A model generated the notes under the pieces. It saw only the letters and a list, made by a program, of their open reading frames with translations. It searched no databases and was not told the origin of the DNA. This document shows, one piece after another, positions 1-10,729 of a DNA stretch of 47,929 bases. Position 1 is the first letter of the stretch, and each line of letters starts with the position of its first letter. The stretch lies in assembly GCA_015499985.1 (NCBI GenBank), contig JAAAUF010000188.1, forward strand, positions 5,105 to 53,033, written 5' to 3'. The DNA comes from Haplosporangium gracile (taxonomy: Eukaryota > Mortierellomycota > Mortierellomycetes > Mortierellales > Mortierellaceae). The translations under genes and the position numbers were made by a program.

Positions 1-125
1 AAAAAAAAAAAAGGTAAAAGTATGAGAATGAAAGAAACCGTGAATGTGATGTTGGGTCTGTGCACCGGCCGCACGTGGTTCACTCAAAAATTAACTCATT
101 GCATCGGATAGTGGATCTGTCGATG

Positions 126-131
126 TTTATT
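126..131 (-). terminator. Poly(A) signal of the phosphomutase gene
   Basis: A perfect AATAAA on the minus strand lies 55 nt downstream of the phosphomutase stop codon, the usual place for a eukaryotic cleavage signal. The first 125 bases of the window contain nothing else that I can identify beyond a 12-base A run at the edge. Confidence 0.5.
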
Positions 132-185
132 AACAAGGTGTTGGTTGTTGTACAAGGGTTGTAATGTGTATCCAGAAAAAAAAAA

Positions 186-2380
186 TTAGGAAGACTGGCG
201 GTATTGAAGACCGTTAGCCTCGGGTTCGAGGAGCTGACTGCACATGGCAGACTCAATAGCCTTGGCCTGAGACTCGGCTTCCTGCTGGGTAGCAGCCGAC
301 ACCTCCAAGTAGTACTTGATCTTGGGCTCAGTTCCACTGGTGCGCAACGTGAACACGCATCCGTTCTCCAAGTAGAAGGTAATCATCTGGGCCGAGGGCG
401 ACACGGGCAGGCTGGGGACACCATCCTTCTTCGAGGTATCATATCCCAGCGTCAAATCACGCACATTGGCAACCTTGTGCTCTCCAATGTGAGTAGGGTA
501 CAAGGGCTTGTGAGCGAAACGACCAGTCTCGTCTGACTGAGGACTAGCACCGAAACGCATCTTGTTGAAGATTCGGTCAATGGTCTCTTGTTCGTAACAG
601 ATAAAGTACGAGTTGGCCGAGGCAAAGTATCCGTACTTCTTGTAGAGGCTGTCGAGGTACTCGGAGATCTTGGTGCCGTTCTTGTAAAGTTTGGCGGCCA
701 ACTGGGCAAAAGTTCCGAGGGCACTGACACCGTCCTTGTCACGGACAATGTCTCCTAACATGAATCCGATAGCCTCCTCGTAGCCGAAAATAACGTTGTA
801 GCCCTCCTTCTCCAAATCGATGGCGCGGTTACCGATCCATTTGAATCCTGTCAATGTGTCCTCCCAGTGAATACCCTCTGTCTTAGCGACCTTGGCCAAC
901 ATGGTGGAGGACACTGTCGAGCACAGCACCGCAACCTTGGCTATTAATGATTGGAAAAAATAAAGATATAATCAGTCACCATATTGTCCAAGAAAATAAA
1001 CATGTAAATAAATCAACAAAAAAAAAATGACAACATACCATCGCTCTTGCCAGAGGACCGCCAGTTGTCGAGAGCATTGCAGGCAAACATGGTTCCGATC
1101 TGGTTTCCGGTGAAAAGGATCCACTCTCCTGAAGCCTGCTTCTCAGCAACAGTGAAGCGATCCGCGTCAGGATCATTGGCAAACACAACCGAAGCACCAG
1201 CCTCATCTGCAGCCTTGAAGGCCAAAGCCAAAGCACCTTTGCCCTCCTCAGGGTTGGGGAAAGCGACGGTAGGGAACTCAGGATCGGGCTGGACCTGCTC
1301 CTTGGTAGGGATCAAGGGCTTGAATCCAAACCGCTCAAAGACCTCCTTGGCGAATGGGTAACCGACACCGTGCATGGCAGTGTATACAAACTTGGTCTCT
1401 GAGGCAGTGTTGGCATCCTTGGCAATGCACAGGCTATCGACCTCCTTGAAGTAGGCAGGGACAAGCTTCTCGCTGGGGTCAACAAGAGCAGGGTTCTCAA
1501 AGGACTTGTAGTCCCAGACCCAAGGCTCCAAGTTATCGAGGATCATCTGTGCAATTCCTTCATCGTGAGGAGGGATGATCTGGCAGGCGTTCTCCCAGTA
1601 GACCTTGTATCCGTTATCCTTCTTGGGGTTGTGCGAAGCGGTAATCATGATACCGCAGGCGGCATTGAGCGACTTGACACCGAAAGGGACCATGGGGGTG
1701 TGGACGAGATCCTTGTAGGCATAGACCTTGACACCCTTGGACAGGAAGACACCGGCGGTGAGACGAGCGAAATCGCTAGAGTGGTGACGGTGGTCATGGC
1801 CGATGACGACTCCACGCTCCTTGGCGTTCTTGACATGCTCCAGAACGTAGAGACAGAGTCCTTGCGAAGCCTGGATGACCGTCAAGTCGTTCATGCGAGA
1901 GAATCCAGCCTCCATCGCAGCACGAAGTCCTACATCATGTATAGATCGTTTGTTAACACAACGTAAATTGAGCTGTTCGATCTTGATTATCACTGGAACA
2001 ACGCAAGCTGCTCAAACATGGATACAGCACATTGAAAAGAAAAACAAAAAACATACCTGCAGTTCCGAACTCGATGCGGTGACGAAGACGAGCCTCCAGC
2101 TCGGCAGTCTTGTTACCCTCCAGCAAAGTCTCGATCTCCTTGCGGGTCTCAGGGTTCTAATACGAGATTTCGTATTCATAGGGCCAAGATGTAAACGTCA
2201 TTAAACAAGGTTAGCTGTCTGTTTGCATGAAACGTGAGCTCTTTCTCTTTCTGCCTGTGATTCTTTGTTTGATTCAGGAAAGAGACAAATGAATGAAAAA
2301 GTGAAAAAAAAAGAATAACGAACCTTGTCGAGTCTGAGCCATTCTTTTGCGAGATCAGTGATGGGAGCTTTAGTGGCCAT
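186..2380 (-). CDS. Phosphoglucomutase/phosphoribomutase, Pgm2/Prm15 type
   Basis: Alpha-D-phosphohexomutase that moves phosphate between C1 and C6 of glucose, or C1 and C5 of ribose; cytosolic. Exons on the minus strand: 2380-2324, 2156-2057, 1929-1039, 940-186, giving 600 aa, the usual length for the Pgm2/Prm15 branch. Seen in the protein: the phosphoserine loop TASHNP at 149-154 (Ser151 is the phospho-carrier), the metal loop DPDADRF at 305-311, the sugar loop GYEEAIGF at 402-409 and the phosphate-binding loop RTSGTEPK at 549-556. The NPKKDNGYKVYW context after the serine loop is typical of the Pgm2/phosphopentomutase branch rather than of classical Pgm1. The start is the first in-frame Met after a pyrimidine-rich leader. 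All catalytic loops are intact. I cannot tell glucose from ribose preference from sequence alone. Confidence 0.94.
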
Positions 2381-2914
2381 GGTTGTTGCTGTTGTTGTGT
2401 GTGATGTGATGGTGTGAATGTGTGTGTGTGAGAGAAAAGAGAGATGGAAATGTAATAGAAAGAGATAAGAAGCGAGATAGAAAGTGTCCGTGGGAGACTC
2501 CTTTTTATAGTGCTCGAAATTGCTCACAGAAAAAAAAAGTGGACACAGAGGGCGCACAAGTACAAAAAACAATGTAAAAAAACTGGGTCCATCCTCGTCA
2601 CCCCACCTCCACATTTTTCCAAACGGGCCTGACCCGACCCTTGGGAAACCAATGCACTCTGACTTCACTCGAAACCCCCAGGATCAGGCTGAACAAACAA
2701 CAACCAAAAGGAGATAGGCTACAGTGGCCCAATGTGAATCATCAAGTCAAGAGTCAAACTGGGTTATTCCTGAACCCCATAGAGCATAAACCACATTTGT
2801 CCGCAACAGTCTTTATTAAGGATTGCTTTTTGAAGAAGGGGTGCTATGCTAGAAAGAAAATGATAATAATGCTATGTGTAGAAATAGTTACCAGAGATGG
2901 TAAAGATCTCAATT
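2381..2914. other. Intergenic region, phosphomutase promoter side
   Basis: About 530 bp with no gene. On the minus strand it is pyrimidine-rich next to the phosphomutase start (2400-2500), as is common for fungal leaders. A minus-strand AATAAA at 2812-2817 sits 98 nt past the JMJD6 stop and probably ends that transcript. Confidence 0.5.
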
Positions 2915-5196
2915 TTAATCAGACTTGTCGGACGACTTATCAGATCTTTTCCCTGACCTGTCGGTCCGGTCAGACTTGTCGCTCTTTTTATCCTTGTTGG
3001 CACGGCGGAGCTCCTTTCTCCTTTTCTTTTTGCACTTGTGGCACATGCAGATCTCGCCAATGTCGCTCTCGCTGTCAGTCGAGGTCACGTCGCCATCGGA
3101 GTCTGAGCTGCTCGAGCTCGAACTTGAACTCGAGCTGCTATCGTCAGTCGACATGGGAAGCATCGGAACATACGCAAGGGACCTACATTTATTCAGCAGA
3201 TCCTTGTAGAAGCACCGTCCCGTCTTGTTGTACAGTCGTTCAATCTCGGCCTGGAACTTTTTGGCCAACTTGGGTCGCGCATGGCGAGTATAAAGCCACA
3301 CTGCCTCAAAGTTGGTAGGCGAGCAAAAGTTTTGAGTGATCGCAATCGTAAAATCTATGCAGGTGAACAATAGAAAAAAAAGGGGGTGATCGTCATTAGG
3401 AATGTTTGCCTAGAGAAACAGAGAAAAAAGAATTCGCTCACTCAGACACTCTGATTATATTTGACGCCATCATCTGTTTTCACTTCATTATATGAACTTA
3501 CCGAGGTTCATGACGATGTGAGGCCAACCGCCAGGCACAAACATAGTCTCGCCAGGTCCCTGAATGACCTCAACCATCCCGTATTGCTTGGCAAGCTCAT
3601 AGTCGTTTGCCGCAAAGCGAGGATACACATGGTGGAACCACGATACTGCTTCCCGGTCAAACGGCTTCATGACTGGGTCATAAACACTCTTTGGGATTCC
3701 TGGGGGGAACATGCACCAGCGCTTGTGTCCTGTCGTCAATGTGTTCCATGCCGACGTTCCTATTGATAATTTCAGTTTCATTAGTTGAACTGGTTTGAAA
3801 AACGGATAGACATTGGCACTCATGAGCATCAGTTGCGCGTTTGGGCTCCTGAAGTGAGGCCTTACCAAGTGGGTCGATATGGATTCCTGTGCCACTCCTG
3901 GGTCCGCCGACAACAAACCAACGATAAGGTGGTCTCCTTCTGTCCCCTGCCAACCTACGATCAGAATGAAGATCAAGTTAGTATCAATCCACACAACACA
4001 CTGACCTCAGACATGCATCATAACAGCGCCAACACTTACTGGAAGAGGTCGTCCTTGAAGTACTTGGGAACCGAAAAGTCATTCAAGAGAGCACTGGCAT
4101 GCTCCTCCTCCCGCTTAACAGACTTCTCCTTGGCAGAATCCCTATCCGACGAATCCTCCCGGCTCCTGCTCGCGCGCTTTCCAAAGACTCGGAGAATCTT
4201 GTTCGCAGATCCATTAGAAGGCGAATTAGAACGAGCTCTCTTGGACCCCACGGCAGCATCCTTATCCTTGTCCTTATCCGTCTCTTTCTCGCTCTCGCTA
4301 CCATCGTCATCCTCGTCGCTGGTGGATTCTCTCTTGGTAGTCAAGATAGGTGATGAAGAAGAGCTGCTGGACTTCTTCTTGATCTTCCTGTCAGAGGAGG
4401 ATGAAGAAGAGGACGAAGACGATCCCGAGATACGCTTCTTTTGAACGGCGGTCAACTTGCGCTTAACGAATCCAGAGTCAAAGATATAGAGTGGCGAGTC
4501 GTCCTTGAGTCCGTCCGTCTCGGCGTACTTTAAGAAGTACTTCATCTTGACGTAGACATTGTTGCCGTCATCGTCTTCGCCGACCTTGAACGGCTGAGAA
4601 TAGTACTTTTTCAAGAACGTCTATCATTGTCGAAAGTACAAATATATATATATATATATATATATAAGTAACTTTCGCAGAAGAGTTGACAACAAAGAAA
4701 AAGCAATACAAGAAGACAACAAAGGTCAAGTGCGGTCCCAGTACCTCAGAGTTCCAGTTCTTGCAAGCTCCCCAGCCTTCCATGACTCCTCGGATGACAA
4801 CGGGGAGAGACTTCTCCTCGTAGCGTTCGATGAACTCTTCCCGTGAAACCTTAGCATAGTCAATTCTTTCAAGAGTGTCGTAGGAAGCTGGGATCGTAAA
4901 GTCCTGCTGGGCAAATTGGTGCTTATCCCACTGGAAAATATCCAGCTCTATAAGACGGCAATTGATAATAATGTAACGAACGTCAGAAAAATAAAGGAAG
5001 GGAGTGAAAGTAAGGTATAGCACAAAGCAGCAAGAAAAAGAAGAATGTGGAAATGAAAAACCAAAGTAATAATAAAAAAAAGAGGAGTCAGCGGAATGAA
5101 CATGAGCTGACTGTTGTTCGAGAACTAACCTGATCTAGCTCTAAGTTTTGCTCGTCGAATCCGCCTGTGGTGGCGGGTCATCATGGGTGGTTGCAT
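2915..5196 (-). CDS. JMJD6-type JmjC 2-oxoglutarate oxygenase
   Basis: Orthologue of animal JMJD6, an Fe(II)/2-oxoglutarate lysyl-5-hydroxylase acting on splicing factors and histones, also reported as an arginine demethylase; nuclear. Exons: 5196-5130, 4947-4745, 4620-4040, 3954-3866, 3759-3502, 3354-2915; 545 aa. Seen: basic N-terminus RIRRAKLRARS; the GEDDDG...VKMKYF block; PPYRWFVVGGPRSGTGIHID at 292-311 with iron ligands His309 and Asp311; TTGHKRWCMFP; FVPGGWPH at 387-394 with the third ligand His394; then AITQNF. The C-terminus has a serine run followed by a Lys/Asp-rich tail, as the human protein also has. Unusual is a roughly 115-residue Ser/Lys/Asp-rich insertion (about 152-268) between IFDSGF and VPKYFKDDLFQ, where the human protein has only about 15 residues. 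The start Met is the only in-frame one near the basic segment. Confidence 0.93.
4641..4667. repeat. (TA)n microsatellite in a JMJD6 intron
   Basis: About 13 alternating TA units lie in the JMJD6 intron between the second and third exons. It is a simple dinucleotide tract outside coding sequence. Confidence 0.9.
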
Positions 5197-5342
5197 GGTG
5201 ACTGTGAGTTTGCCTTGCTGCTGTAGCTGATGCAAACAGCGTTGTGTGTGCGAAAGAGGAGGAACAAAATAAAAAAAAAAAAAGAAGCGCACAATGTTTA
5301 AACTTTCTGTTTTTTTTGGGACAGTCACGTTTTTTGTATTTT

Positions 5343-8174
5343 TTATTTTGACTTCCGATCGATGATGATGAGTTCCTCAATAAACTGTACCTCCCTCTCA
5401 AGCTGCTCAGGGTGTATACACAGGATATTGCTCGCATAGCTCAAAAGTCGGCCGTATTTACCCAGAAACTGGCCCTTGGGGTCGTCAAGATAATGCACGA
5501 ATTTGTGTTGAGGAAGCGGTCCATCTTCAACCGTCAGGTCGTCTGCTGGTTGCACATTCGAGCACAGCCTCTGGATGTACTGCATCGTCGATGGTTTCGT
5601 GTGTGGTTTTTGACTCTTCTCTCCTCCTGACAGTTGACCCTGATCTTCTTCACTAACACTCGTCCTGCGGCCGCCTCCTGATCCTGTCATCTTGAACGAC
5701 TTGTCAACCATACTCAATAACCTCAATTGCTCTATGACCAAAAAATGAAACAACTGTCAGTTTCAGGAACACTATTAGGTCCTTAGCGCACATTAGAAGT
5801 AGGAGAAGAGGTGTCATGGTACCTTCTGTCTCGAAAATTCTCAATTCTTTTGGATAGTGCCCATTGTAAAGATCAGGGTTGACATTGATGAGCTCCTCAA
5901 ACTCCCTAAGTTACACGAGGCAGTCGACAATAGGAGAACAAAATGTCAGCAATTACATCGTGGAAAACTCTCAAAGAAAAACTAGTCTCATTGCTGCTGC
6001 AACTTACCCATGCATGTGGGGGATCTCGCACTGTCTCCGCAAAGCATCATATGAATCCAAGGAAGCTATCCACTGATTCTCAGTTGGAAGAGCATTGGTC
6101 CAGTACTCCCAGTTCTTGACATTCCTACAATCGAAAAAATAAAAAATATTAGTACACAAAAATAATTTAGTCCGCACCAATAAAGTTGTCAACATCGGTC
6201 AAATTGCACAAACGAACCTCTTTTCGCCATATAGACCAAATATCAGCTTGGCGATAACGATCGTTACAGCCATTGCACGGTCTGGGCCTCGCAATGTACT
6301 CCTGAATGTAAGTCTCCGCCGGTCGAACTTGCTGTCGGTGCTGTCGTATACAATGTCATAGAACCGCAATGCGCAACTATAGCATTCAACTAATGGCATC
6401 GAAAAAGAAAAATACCCGTTAATTCGGGCTATAAATGACGATGAATAAAAATAGCTTACCAGAACATATTAAGTAGCATACCCGGTAGCATGAGCTCGTG
6501 AAGAAAACGTGATATGAGTCGAGGCGTATTTGGCAGAACCGAGCCGATACAGTGGAGCCTCTCAAAGTGCTGTAACAAAATATTGACGGCTCCCCTAAGA
6601 GACTCGGGATTTCGTGCCTAGTGAAAATGAACAATATTGCTCGATACGTTAGATTCCAATGGAGATCGTTCCTGACATCGCATCCAGGTCGTCAATTTTT
6701 TTTGATAATGAGTTTCCTTACGATGGGTGTAAAAAAGGCCCTGTACGTCGGTGGGAGTCTTATCTCCATGTGTGTGGGCAAGAGTTTAAGGGTATTGTAG
6801 AATGGGATCTCATGCCGCATGATCCACCTATTATATCCATTAAAAAACGTTGGTTTTAGATCATATCGAGTATTGTGCTGCACAAAGTTCTGAGGATAAG
6901 GACTCAAAGATCGTAGAGCATGCCATTACCTTTGAAAGTCTCCAATGACAACGGGTATCTTCAAGTGCTGAGAGGAAATGTACAGAATCGCGATAGTGAA
7001 ACGCATTTTCAAAAAGCGATAATCGGTTCTATAGCGCTTGCTGAGGATGCCCTTGCGCCGTTTGCTGATTCGTCCATCCGTAGACTCTCTGGCACGCTTC
7101 TTTAGTTGGAGTGGGTCCGTCAGGTCCTTGAACTCGTAGTTTTCATAAAGGTCAAAATCTGCGATGACTGTTGATGTGGCCTGTGTTGCTTCGTGACCAT
7201 CGTCCATGTCAGATGTTACCCCGTCTGCCGCTGTTGTTCCGTCTTCTTCAGCGTCTTCATCGTCTTCACTGCCGCCCGCTTCATTATCGTTATATCCTTC
7301 GTCCTTGCTGCTGTGGTCCTTGTCCTCGTCATGGCCGTCCTCCTCCTCTACGTTGTCCTTGTCGCCTTCGTCATCGTCAGAAGATTCGCTCTCTGAGTGC
7401 TGGAACTCGTGCTGTGTGTCCAAAAGATCTTGAGTAGGAGTGGCCGGCTCTGTCTTGTCCTTGAACTCGGCCGCGGTTGGTCCGTCCGTCTCTATTTCAC
7501 TGTCGGTATTCACTTCGGTGTCCTGACCATCCTCGGTTTTGACTCCAAGGGCACCATCTTCCCTCATAGGCATGGCTGCCCTGCCGTCGTGATAATCGAC
7601 AAGATTCGACACAAAGACATTCCAGTACTCCTGAATGACTCCAGTAATGTCCCGTGGAAACCCAAGATCGCGAACAAGGGCCTGTGCTTGTAGTTGAACG
7701 ATGTATTGGGTACACCGAAGTACCAGCGTGGTCGCCTCAACACCATGGTAGACTACTGTTCCAAAAAAATGCAAAGGTTGAGTCAGCTACAATGTCGACT
7801 TGAGCAGCATCATTTATCCATACCGTCTCCCAAAAGGTAATCAAGAAACTATACCTCCACTCTTTTCTTTTTTCTTCTTCTTAGGTTGATTGAGCTTTCG
7901 CTCATATCCTGCATAGCCCTCTGCGAATTCACCTTCCTCCTCTTGATGCCCCTATTTCAATGAGGAAAGAATGGTGGTCAGTGAAGCTTAACTATGCTTT
8001 GCCGAAAAAAATGAAGGAGTGTTTGGTTTTTGGCATAAGCGAAATAACGAATGGAACATGTACCTCAAGAACATGTCCGCCTTCACAGACATATTGCCCG
8101 AGACTGTTCTTCCTCCACTTTGTCGAGCGACAGGTGGGACAGACGGTTTTCTTCTTCCTTGTTGGCTCTGACAT
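5343..8174 (-). CDS. Rrn7/TAF1B, TFIIB-like RNA polymerase I core factor
   Basis: Nucleolar factor that recruits RNA polymerase I to the rDNA promoter (Core Factor/SL1). Exons: 8174-8064, 7951-7855, 7755-6930, 6827-6722, 6617-6460, 6376-6218, 6124-6008, 5905-5823, 5731-5343; 681 aa. The N-terminal zinc ribbon is Cys12, Cys15, Cys30, His34 (CPTC, then VCEGGH), the RRN7-type finger. Cyclin-fold signatures follow: VLRCTQYIVQLQAQALV near 80-96, and IPVVIGDFQRW running over the exon 3/4 junction into HEIPFYNTLKLLP. Residues about 130-263 form a strongly acidic, disordered insertion. The intron at 6828-6929 was placed using a TAATAG acceptor, because it restores GDFQRW, a pattern that fits the family. 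Its AATAAA (5342-5347, minus strand) overlaps the stop codon, and the JMJD6 start lies only 147 bp further on. Confidence 0.9.
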
Positions 8175-8480
8175 GGAAAATGCTGAAGTGATTAGGGTGA
8201 GAGAGGTCAGTGGAGGTGGGTGCTATGAAGACGAGTGAAGGTGAATGTTGCACCGATGAAAAAAGAAAAAAGAATGGGAAAGAAACGAAAACTGATCTTA
8301 TTCTCTTCTTCTCAGCACTTAATTTAAGTATTTTTCGTTTTCTGTGCCACCAAATCTCGCATTTGAAAACTCAAAACCGGTCACGCAATTCAACGAAAGT
8401 TGACAGCGTCGCCAAACTGCCATCTCTCCTTCTCTTTAACCATCACCAACCACACCCTATTACACATCAACACATCGACT
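8175..8480. promoter_or_regulatory. Divergent promoter between RRN7 and SDS22
   Basis: 306 bp separate two start codons pointing away from each other, so both promoters must lie here or overlap neighbouring exons. The part next to SDS22 is C/T- and CA-rich; the middle is AT-rich (8290-8350). I see no unambiguous TATA box and cannot name a factor site. Confidence 0.6.
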
Positions 8481-10559
8481 ATGGCCGAAAGACGGGTACA
8501 ACTCAACGCTGACGAAGAAAATAGACTCTTCCAGGATGCAAAGACCAACAACGACACCCAGCACAACCACGACCATGACTCGGGCAACGAAAGCAACGAG
8601 GAGTCTGGCGTCGTCCAACGCGGTATTCCTAACGGCGAGGAGCCCGAAGCCCCAAATTCTGGTACTTCTACAGGAACATTTACACGAATGGTACGAATGC
8701 GAAGGTTTTTCGCTACATTTTTAATTATACCTGACTTAACGCGCTCGTTTCTTTCACACGTCCCGCAGACTTTCTGGATGTATTCCCCGATGATACCGAA
8801 GTGAGTTCAGCTTTACATTAGACGTCATCTTCGCGTTTTATGTTCTTGATCTTTGGTTAAAACACTCACATAATACGACACCTTACGCGATAGGATCTTG
8901 AATTGACCCACCTCAGAATCGACGACCTTCCCGAGCTCCACCTTGAGCGCTTCAAGAATCTTCAGGTATTCGTCCGCCTCACCTTATGCAACTTTTGTCA
9001 TTTCATCTTTTCACCTTTATTAATCGCAAAAACTTGAATTATATTTGGAAATTAGACGCTGTCGTTCAGACAGAACTTGATTCCAAAGATCCGAGGACTC
9101 GAAGGATTGACAACACTTAAGGAACTGGACCTGTACGACAACCGGTTCAGCAAAATCGAGGGTCTTGAGAACCTCACCGAGCTCACGTAAGTGCGCAACA
9201 ATACTACGTGCACAACTGTACTACGACAGGGGAAATTAATCTTTTGTTCACTAACGTACCGCATTTGCGTCATGTATGCAAATAACATATTAATAATTAG
9301 GTCGCTGGACTTGAGCTTCAATGGAATTCGTCATATCAAGAACATTGATCATCTTGTCAAATTGACAGACCTGTACTTTGTCAGCAACAAGATCACACAG
9401 ATTGAGAACTTGAGCACACTTGTCAACATCACCAACTTGGAGCTGGGATCTAACCGCATCAGAGTACGTTCCTATCGCTGCACTGAATGGCGCAAACTGC
9501 CACGCTTGGTATCTTGTCATGTGCTCGTCGTCCACTTATCTATTTGCTTTTTTTTTTTTTTGTATGTGTATAGGTGATTGAGAACCTGGATAGTTTGGTC
9601 AACTTGGAGGAGCTCTGGCTCGGCAAGAACAAGATCACAAAACTGCAGGTAACTTTTTATCAGGCATAGGCTCTATTCCGTTGTAACAGATCTAAACACA
9701 GTGTATTTTCGACGCTAGAAAAACCCCTGCTCATCGTTGCTTATATTTATTTCTGGCTTTAATCTACTAGAACCTTTCGAAGTTAAAGAAGCTAAAGATT
9801 TTGAGCATCCAGTCGAACCGCTTGACTGTGATCGAAGGACTGGAAGAACTCGAGAGTCTGGAGGAGGTGTACTTTAGTCACAATGGAATCGAGAAAATTG
9901 AGGGTCTTGATCATAACGTAAGTCTTTTATTTATTAATATCCAAATATTCTTTGGACGATATTTGCGGAGCAAATTACTTACCATTTTTTTTATCGCTTC
10001 GTGTGTGTGTATAGACCAAGCTGACAACAGTTGATGTTAGCAACAACAGGGTTTTCAAACTCGAGAACTTGGGACACCTCAAGAACCTGCAGGAGCTCTG
10101 GGTAAAGAAAAATCACGAATCAGAAGCACCTTGAAGATCGTCAGTATTGCTAAGAAAAATACCCTTTGACGTTCAAACCTAATAACCAAACTTTGACTTT
10201 CTCTCTCCCTCCTCTACGCTTTTTTTCTCCTTCCTTATTTCTCAAAAAAGGCGAGCAACAATTCACTGGACTCGTTTGAGGACTTTGAGGCAGAGCTAAA
10301 GGACAACTGTCCAGACCTCGAGACCGTCTACGCAGAGGGCAACCCGCTCCAGACCAACAACATGACCACCTACCGTCTCAAACTGAAGATCATGCTTCCT
10401 CAACTTAAACAGATCGATGCCACGTAAGATATTTATTTATTGTTTTTTTGCTATTGGTAAGAGTTGGTTTGTAAAATACATCTTGTTATTTTTTTTTGCC
10501 TTTCTCTAATATTGGGATCACTTTTTTCATTTCTCTTCCGTAGACCCATTCGCCCATAA
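8481..10559 (+). CDS. Sds22, leucine-rich-repeat regulatory subunit of protein phosphatase 1
   Basis: Binds the PP1 catalytic subunit and governs its maturation and its nuclear and mitotic targeting. Exons: 8481-8661, 8769-8800, 8894-8965, 9056-9186, 9301-9463, 9574-9648, 9771-9917, 10015-10101, 10251-10423, 10544-10559; 358 aa, near the family norm. After a polar acidic N-terminus (1-60) come back-to-back 22-residue SDS22-type leucine-rich repeats, such as LKELDLYDNRFSKIEGLENL, ITNLELGSNRIRVIENLDSL and LEEVYFSHNGIEKIEGLDHN, from about 72 to 340, with a capping motif near LKLKIMLPQLKQIDA. Introns often fall at repeat boundaries. The first donor (after 8661) is inferred: it is the only GT near the exon end that restores DFLDVFPDD in frame, and it is the least certain junction. 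Confidence 0.93.
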
Positions 10560-10729
10560 GCATGTTCAGGACCCTTGTCGATGGAGCAGGAAAAAAGTAA
10601 TGGCAACGCCAATATTCTTTTCTACGCGACTTAGAAAAAAACTGTCAAACGCCTCGTTGTGAAATACAAAAGAATGCAGAGATGTTTTATGAACAAATGA
10701 TATTTTTTTATCTAAACTACAATGCAAGA

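Noticed and set aside
6903..6929. A 27-nt intron, or stop-codon readthrough, in RRN7 (GDFQR, TAA, WHALRSL)
   Set aside because: The region can be read in frame across a TAA, but a 102-nt intron (6828-6929) with normal borders gives the better family match GDFQRWIMRHEIPFYN.
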